This document shows, piece after piece, positions 6,024-9,765 of a stretch of DNA of 9,765 bases. Position 1 is the stretch's first letter. Each line of letters opens with the position of its first letter. Source of the stretch: Spirochaetales bacterium (lineage in GTDB: Bacteria > Spirochaetota > Spirochaetia > JABMQR01); assembly GCA_023139255.1 (NCBI GenBank), contig JAGLNY010000362.1:1-9765 (forward strand). The letters are read 5' to 3'. A program made the translations under genes and the position numbers. The notes beneath the pieces were generated by a model. That model was not told the DNA's origin. It did no database searches and worked only from the letters and a program-made list of their open reading frames with translations.

Positions 6024-6419
6024 ATGAAAAGAATAAAATTAAGGTATTTCTACATCGGGGACTTAAGTATACTAATTATTGTTATAGGTATAATCCTCTT
6101 TATATCTGTGCGTTCTCTCTCAGGACAATCACAAGCACCCAAACTGGTGATTCGGAGAGACACTTCAGAGTGGCAATATACATTGGATACCGATATGACC
6201 ATTCAAATTCCAGGTAAAATTGGTACTGATGAGATAGTAATCCGGGATGGATTGGTATTTATAGGGGACACCCCCTGCGGATGTGCTCTAAAAATATGTG
6301 TTGCATCCGGTTCGATTAGCAAACCGGGTGACTGGATTATATGCCTTCCAAACCGGTTGTTTTTGTCCATTGAAGGGCGTTTACCGGATAGCTCTTTGGT
6401 TGATGCTGTCGCCTTTTAA
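6024..6419 (+). CDS. Membrane-anchored stand-alone NusG domain II protein
   Basis: This 131-residue protein starts with basic residues and one membrane segment (about 12-30), followed by a single extracytoplasmic domain. From residue 60 the sequence IQIPGKIGTDEIVIRDGLVFI, then C85, C87 and C92 (CGCALKIC), SGSISKPGDWIICLPNRLFLSIEG and a final VDAVAF follow the order of the NusG_II (DUF1312-like) family. That family is usually membrane-tethered and often found near ApbE or electron-transport genes. It is not the transcription factor NusG: the NGN and KOW domains are missing. The more common form has C.....C before GxISKPGxxIVCLPN; here there is an additional Cys. I chose ATG 6024 over an in-frame TTG at 5997 because the protein then opens MKRIKLRYFYIGDL, typical of the family. 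Neither start has a clear ribosome site. The molecular role is unknown. Confidence 0.75.
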   Translation: MKRIKLRYFYIGDLSILIIVIGIILFISVRSLSGQSQAPKLVIRRDTSEWQYTLDTDMTIQIPGKIGTDEIVIRDGLVFIGDTPCGCALKICVASGSISKPGDWIICLPNRLFLSIEGRLPDSSLVDAVAF

Positions 6420-6478
6420 CTTAATTTTCAAAAAAAATACGCTTATGCATAACCATCAACTGTTCTCATGGAAATAGG

Positions 6479-6763
6479 TTATTTAACTATTCGTTTTATG
6501 GTTGTCATTAACTCATCCACCACATCATCGTTTTTGTTTTCTCTAATCTGTTCAACAATACACTCGCGAATATGGGCGTCTAGCAACAGCCTCTTAACAC
6601 CATTTAGAGCAGCTTCAACTGAAGAAATTTGCGCAAAAATGTTATCACAATATACATCTTCATTTATCATTCGAGCTATACCCCGAATTTGTCCCTCAAT
6701 CTTCTTCAGCCGATTTATGAGATTGTTTTTCGTTTTTTCGGAATGGTGTGAATGATCTTGCAT
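6479..6763 (-). CDS. csoR: CsoR/RcnR-family metal-sensing transcriptional repressor
   Basis: This 94-residue all-helical repressor belongs to the DUF156 (CsoR/RcnR/FrmR/CstR) family, whose tetramers leave G/C-tract operators when the inducer binds. The N-terminus is His-rich (MQDHSHHSEK), followed by NRLKKIEGQIRGIARMI, the family hallmark. The ligand positions read Cys39 (VYCDNIFAQ), His64 and Cys68 (LLLDAHIRECI). This is the Cys-His-Cys pattern of copper-type CsoR rather than CstR (two Cys) or RcnR (His-rich). The N-terminal histidines leave nickel or another metal possible. I chose the ATG at 6763 because AGGGG (complement 6772-6776) stands eight bases before it; the in-frame ATG at 6769 is too close. 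The gene is convergent with the NusG domain II gene (59-base gap) and lies 119 bases after the 751-residue membrane protein gene on the same strand. Specificity beyond the family is inferred. Confidence 0.9.
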   Translation of the reverse strand: MQDHSHHSEKTKNNLINRLKKIEGQIRGIARMINEDVYCDNIFAQISSVEAALNGVKRLLLDAHIRECIVEQIRENKNDDVVDELMTTIKRIVK

Positions 6764-6882
6764 GAACATTACCCCTGCATTATTTTTTTGTTTAATTTTA
6801 TACTCAAAATCATTTTTTTAAAAGAGCTTTTTTGTTGATAGGGCACTAAGAGCACCTCTTCCTGTTGGCGCATCGTTAAGTA

Positions 6883-9138
6883 CTATTGCATATCTTTAAA
6901 AATTGGCATCGTAAAAAAAAGCAGAAGGTACAGTATGGCTCCTAATATTAGTGAATAGGAGAACCCAAACTGCATTGATACAACAACAGAAAGTACTGAC
7001 CCAGTAATCGAAGTTGTCCCATTGATACCCCAAATTAGTGGAATTGTCTTCTCCTTTTTGGCTTCGCCTAATATTTTTATGCCAAAGGGAAATGGCATTC
7101 CCATAAAAAATCCTAGTGGAAAAAGAAGTAAAAAAACAACACCATAACGCATCCCCAACGATTTGACAATCATTTCTGTTTGGAGATATTTGGAAACCTC
7201 AAAAACACCTAAGGATAGCATAGCAGTGATTAATAACGGAACATATTTATTTCTTATTAATAAGATTTTTTTATTCGATCCCACAAGGCTTCCGATCCCA
7301 CCACTGAGAAGTAATGCGCTTAGTGTCACAACAAATGATCTGGTTGGATGTCCAAGGTACAAATTGAATATCTCTATTAGAGGAATTTCTATTAACATAA
7401 AGCTCATCCCCAGTATCGCAAAGTAAAGCGGTGATATAGTTAGATTATGCTTTTGCTTTGCTGGAAAATAAAAGACAAGCGCGATTAACACAGACAATAA
7501 AAGTATTATTAATAAATTCAATTCAATACCGTTGCTAAATGAATAAAAGTAAGGGCTATCATCATAAACTGGTTTGAAGCCAGACAGATTCTTAAGTGTC
7601 TCAATCTGTACCCAAAAATCTGCATATTGACCGGTCGGAAGGTATAAGGGCTGATTATGAGACAGAAGCAAACTATCCCTGACAATCGTTAGTTCCCGGT
7701 CTTGATAAAGAGCTTTACTTAGGACAACCAAGGGCATATGAGCTTCTCCTGAGGATCCTCCATTCTCAGTCCTGTTTGCTACAATCAATCGGTTTTCAAT
7801 CTCTTTTTGCGTAAATCCCATTTCACTCAGAACTTCTTGAATGGTTAAAATGATTCTGGTCAAATCACGCCCATCATGCATGACAAAAGCAATACGTCCA
7901 TTATCATTTATGGACTGCCAGTAATCCGCCAAGGCTTCCTTTGTATAAATGTAATTTTCCGAGAGTGCATATCCCCCAATTTCTGCGGCACCACTCATAA
8001 CCTGGGCCATATAAATAAGATCATAATCCAGGGTCGACTGCTTAACAAAGTTTCTTCCGTCCTGTATAAATGTCTGGACTCCTGGTTGATCATAAATATT
8101 TTGAAAATTATTTGTATGTTTACGGACAAGTTCAATACTGCCTTTGTTAATTTCTACTGCATGGATATTCTCACTTCCTGCCAATAAGGCTAACTGCACG
8201 TCCTTACCACCGCCTGAACCAATCAATAGTACATTCTTGTTCTCTCCGAGCAAAAATGGAATATAATTTAAGTCATTATATAACATTTGCAAATCATCCT
8301 TACTAATGGGCACCTGAACCATCTGAGAATTTGCTCCTCCATCAATAGTTAGAAAATTGATAGTATTTTCTGCATTCCCAACCCGCAATAAATCCGTTCT
8401 TGAATAGGCATCCCATACAAAATCTACTACTTCAAAGTTAAATCCCCCCTCCTTGAAGGTGGCCAGGGAGGTTAATGGACTCGTATAATACCCGGTAAAT
8501 TGCTCTTCAAAATCTTTAACTGCTTCTCTATTTAGACTCATACCAAGCAAAACCAAAAACACAAGGCTTGAGATTACTGTTATCTTATAATCTTTAAGTT
8601 TGAATGAGTAATAACCAGCAATGCCAAATACCATTAAAGAAATTAACATAACTGAACCGGTAATGCCGGCATTGTTCAATAATACTATGGTAACAATACT
8701 CCCCGCTCCAGCGCCAAGAAGATCCGCGAAATATAACTTATGAGACGCTTTTGACAATGAAAGAAAAATTATTGCTATGAAACATCCTCCTGCAACAAAT
8801 GGGATTCCCGCAATGAGAGAATAGAACAAATAGTTATGTAGAAATGGTAGTTTGTAAATAAGAAAAAATGATATTATATAACTTAAGCCTTGTAAAAACT
8901 GGAGTCTTGATAAAATACGTCTTATATCAATAGTAAACATTTCAAGGAGTTTATAAGCTACAAAACCTCCAAGACCCAGACCAAAGACTGCAGTAGAAGA
9001 GATGAGAAAAACAAAATGATATCGAAACATTGGAGAGAAAACTCTTGTTATTACTATTTCAAAAACAAACAGAGTCAGCGAAGAGATAAAAAGACTTAAT
9101 AAAGTTGAGTTCAAAGGGAGTGTTTTACCATGCCTCAT
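6883..9138 (-). CDS. Polytopic membrane protein with central spermidine-synthase-like (SAM-binding fold) domain
   Basis: This 751-residue protein has three parts. About six hydrophobic segments lie in residues 12-200, a soluble domain covers about 205-535, and about six more segments lie in 540-745. The soluble domain has a Rossmann nucleotide-binding pattern: VLLIGSGGGKDV (303-314), an acidic residue ending the second strand (E329 in HAVEINKG), QDGRNFV (359-365) and DYDLIYM (371-377). This order is that of spermidine synthase-like methyltransferase-fold proteins fused to transporter-like membrane halves. The catalytic Asp motif of true aminopropyltransferases (D-S/T-x-D-P after the YDxI strand) is not present: the sequence reads AQVMSGAAEIGGYALSENYIYTKEAL. 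I therefore do not call it a spermidine synthase. The flanking membrane halves end in a GMPFPFG and WGINGTTS region. The start overlaps the preceding gene's stop by four bases (ATGA). Substrate and function are unknown. Confidence 0.8.
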   Translation of the reverse strand: MRHGKTLPLNSTLLSLFISSLTLFVFEIVITRVFSPMFRYHFVFLISSTAVFGLGLGGFVAYKLLEMFTIDIRRILSRLQFLQGLSYIISFFLIYKLPFLHNYLFYSLIAGIPFVAGGCFIAIIFLSLSKASHKLYFADLLGAGAGSIVTIVLLNNAGITGSVMLISLMVFGIAGYYSFKLKDYKITVISSLVFLVLLGMSLNREAVKDFEEQFTGYYTSPLTSLATFKEGGFNFEVVDFVWDAYSRTDLLRVGNAENTINFLTIDGGANSQMVQVPISKDDLQMLYNDLNYIPFLLGENKNVLLIGSGGGKDVQLALLAGSENIHAVEINKGSIELVRKHTNNFQNIYDQPGVQTFIQDGRNFVKQSTLDYDLIYMAQVMSGAAEIGGYALSENYIYTKEALADYWQSINDNGRIAFVMHDGRDLTRIILTIQEVLSEMGFTQKEIENRLIVANRTENGGSSGEAHMPLVVLSKALYQDRELTIVRDSLLLSHNQPLYLPTGQYADFWVQIETLKNLSGFKPVYDDSPYFYSFSNGIELNLLIILLLSVLIALVFYFPAKQKHNLTISPLYFAILGMSFMLIEIPLIEIFNLYLGHPTRSFVVTLSALLLSGGIGSLVGSNKKILLIRNKYVPLLITAMLSLGVFEVSKYLQTEMIVKSLGMRYGVVFLLLFPLGFFMGMPFPFGIKILGEAKKEKTIPLIWGINGTTSITGSVLSVVVSMQFGFSYSLILGAILYLLLFFTMPIFKDMQ

Positions 9139-9719
9139 ATCAAATCCCGGGAAAATACTATTTTTGGTATACCATAAATGTCTAAAAGAACCAGTTTCAA
9201 TTTACTTGTTATATTTTGTATTTCCGGAAATGAAAGACTGCTGCTTCGATGATGTCCGCCAGGGGGAGATCCAATCCATTTTACAGGTAATATTCTACTA
9301 CCATCTTCCAACTCAATATAGGCCACTTTTACTAAATCGAACCCCATATCACCAACATGGGCTGGTAATGAAATATCAAATGATATTGGATTTATTACCG
9401 ATGTTACTACTGGCTTAATTTTTATGGTAATCGAGTTTTCAGAATCAACAGCTTCCTCTAGCTTGAGGTATTGATTAGTCTTTTTAATACGCTTATCTTC
9501 TAGTTTGTCTATATCGCGCGATCCTGTCTCCTGTGATTCTTGAGGTGCAATTTGGTCCAAAGCAACCTGTTGGTTCAGTACAGTTGACAAAAAAGATACT
9601 GATACTAATAGTAATGAAAAGATGATTGCTTGTCGAAAAGTTAAGGTTAGAACAACAAAATAAAAGAGTAGTAGGGCTGCCATGCCGGCAAAACCCATTA
9701 GTATTGATTTTTTTTTCAT
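9135..9719 (-). CDS. Membrane-anchored protein of unknown function with GGHHR motif
   Basis: This 194-residue protein is coupled (ATGA overlap) to the downstream spermidine-synthase-like membrane protein. A lysine-rich start precedes two hydrophobic segments (about 5-27 and 30-48). A charged, poorly ordered linker (50-95) follows, then a probable beta-sandwich domain (about 96-190) with alternating hydrophobic residues. The distinctive motif is WIGSPPGGHHRSSSLSFPE (148-166), followed by LKLVLLDIYGIPKIVFSRD. I recall similar W-x-G...GGHHR...VPERVF endings in uncharacterised bacterial and archaeal exported domains, but I cannot name a family. The two adjacent histidines could bind metal; that is inference. 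With two membrane helices and a basic N-terminus, the C-terminal domain would face the cytoplasm unless one helix is not inserted or is cleaved. The ATG at 9719 has AAGGA (complement 9728-9732) eight bases upstream. Confidence 0.75.
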   Translation of the reverse strand: MKKKSILMGFAGMAALLLFYFVVLTLTFRQAIIFSLLLVSVSFLSTVLNQQVALDQIAPQESQETGSRDIDKLEDKRIKKTNQYLKLEEAVDSENSITIKIKPVVTSVINPISFDISLPAHVGDMGFDLVKVAYIELEDGSRILPVKWIGSPPGGHHRSSSLSFPEIQNITSKLKLVLLDIYGIPKIVFSRDLI

Positions 9720-9736
9720 GAATTAAGTCCTTTTTA

Positions 9737-9761
9737 AGTATAAGATTTTATAGGGTACCCC
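9737..9761 (-). promoter_or_regulatory. Predicted promoter region with GGGGTACCC palindrome upstream of the membrane-protein operon
   Basis: On the minus strand, GGGGTACCC (complement of 9753-9761) runs directly into TATAAAAT (complement of 9745-9752), a good -10 box. TATACT (complement of 9737-9742) is a second candidate. The matching -35 box would lie beyond the window edge. A G/C tract touching the -10 box recalls the arrangement at operator 1, but the arms are in the opposite order, so CsoR binding is doubtful. Confidence 0.35.
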
Positions 9762-9765
9762 TCTT

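Noticed and set aside
5984..6217. 77-codon plus-strand frame starting MNFNIAGNYK
   Set aside because: It overlaps the NusG domain II gene in another frame, whose family motifs are clear; the composition is random-looking and there is no ribosome site.
6443..6452. TTATGCATAA palindrome between the convergent NusG domain II and csoR genes as a bidirectional terminator
   Set aside because: Five AT-rich pairs with no loop and no adjacent T tract; too weak to call.
6468..6755. 95-codon plus-strand frame opposite csoR
   Set aside because: It is an exact shadow of the csoR gene, whose family motifs on the minus strand are unmistakable.
6848..6860. AAGAG-CAC-CTCTT hairpin downstream of the 751-residue protein gene as a terminator
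   Set aside because: Only five pairs, with no T run following on the minus strand; read-through into csoR remains possible.
5041..9765. CRISPR array or insertion sequence in the AT-rich half
   Set aside because: No regularly spaced repeats, no transposase frame and no terminal inverted repeats with target duplication are visible.

Overview
The window joins two different kinds of DNA. Positions 1 to about 4,980 hold a compact, moderately GC-rich, all-plus-strand run of conserved bacterial housekeeping genes: the 3' end of truA, a family-4 (iron-sulfur) uracil-DNA glycosylase, priA, def and fmt, followed by a tRNA-Gly(CCC) gene and a strong rho-independent terminator. These genes overlap or sit close together, except that def appears to have its own promoter and may be translated from a leaderless message.

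Downstream of the terminator (about 5,041 onward) the sequence becomes visibly AT-rich, both strands are used, and the genes are accessory in type. On the minus strand lies a 53-codon gene with a perfect GGAGGG ribosome site and the motif LDCCDLN, which I match to the small 'LDCC motif putative metal-binding protein' family. Diverging from it is a small membrane-anchored SHOCT-domain protein, followed by a membrane-anchored stand-alone NusG domain II protein. A CsoR/RcnR-family metal-sensor repressor with Cys-His-Cys ligand residues is encoded convergently to that pair. The roughly 316-base gap between the LDCC and SHOCT genes carries two palindromic C-tract/G-tract sites resembling CsoR-type operators. 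One sits exactly in the 17-base spacer of a minus-strand TTGACA...TATTCT promoter facing the LDCC gene. The other sits just downstream of a plus-strand promoter facing the SHOCT gene. I infer a small metal-responsive regulon: repressor, divergent operators, small Cys-containing protein and small membrane proteins.

The right half (6,883 to 9,719, minus strand) holds two translationally coupled genes. The upstream one encodes a 194-residue membrane-anchored protein of unknown function with a GGHHR motif. The downstream one encodes a 751-residue polytopic membrane protein with a central spermidine-synthase-like, SAM-binding-type domain that lacks the expected catalytic Asp motif. The csoR gene follows 119 bases further along the same strand and could belong to the same transcript.

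The organism cannot be named from this window. A family-4 uracil-DNA glycosylase, an LDCC-type small protein, stand-alone NusG domain II and a CsoR regulator together suggest an anaerobic bacterium, perhaps Desulfobacterota, Nitrospirota or a similar lineage (low confidence). The change in composition just after a tRNA gene suggests a boundary between core and accessory DNA, but no integrase or att repeat is visible. Apart from the sites listed, I see nothing definite in the gaps at 5,041-5,165, 5,884-6,023, 6,420-6,478 and 6,764-6,882.
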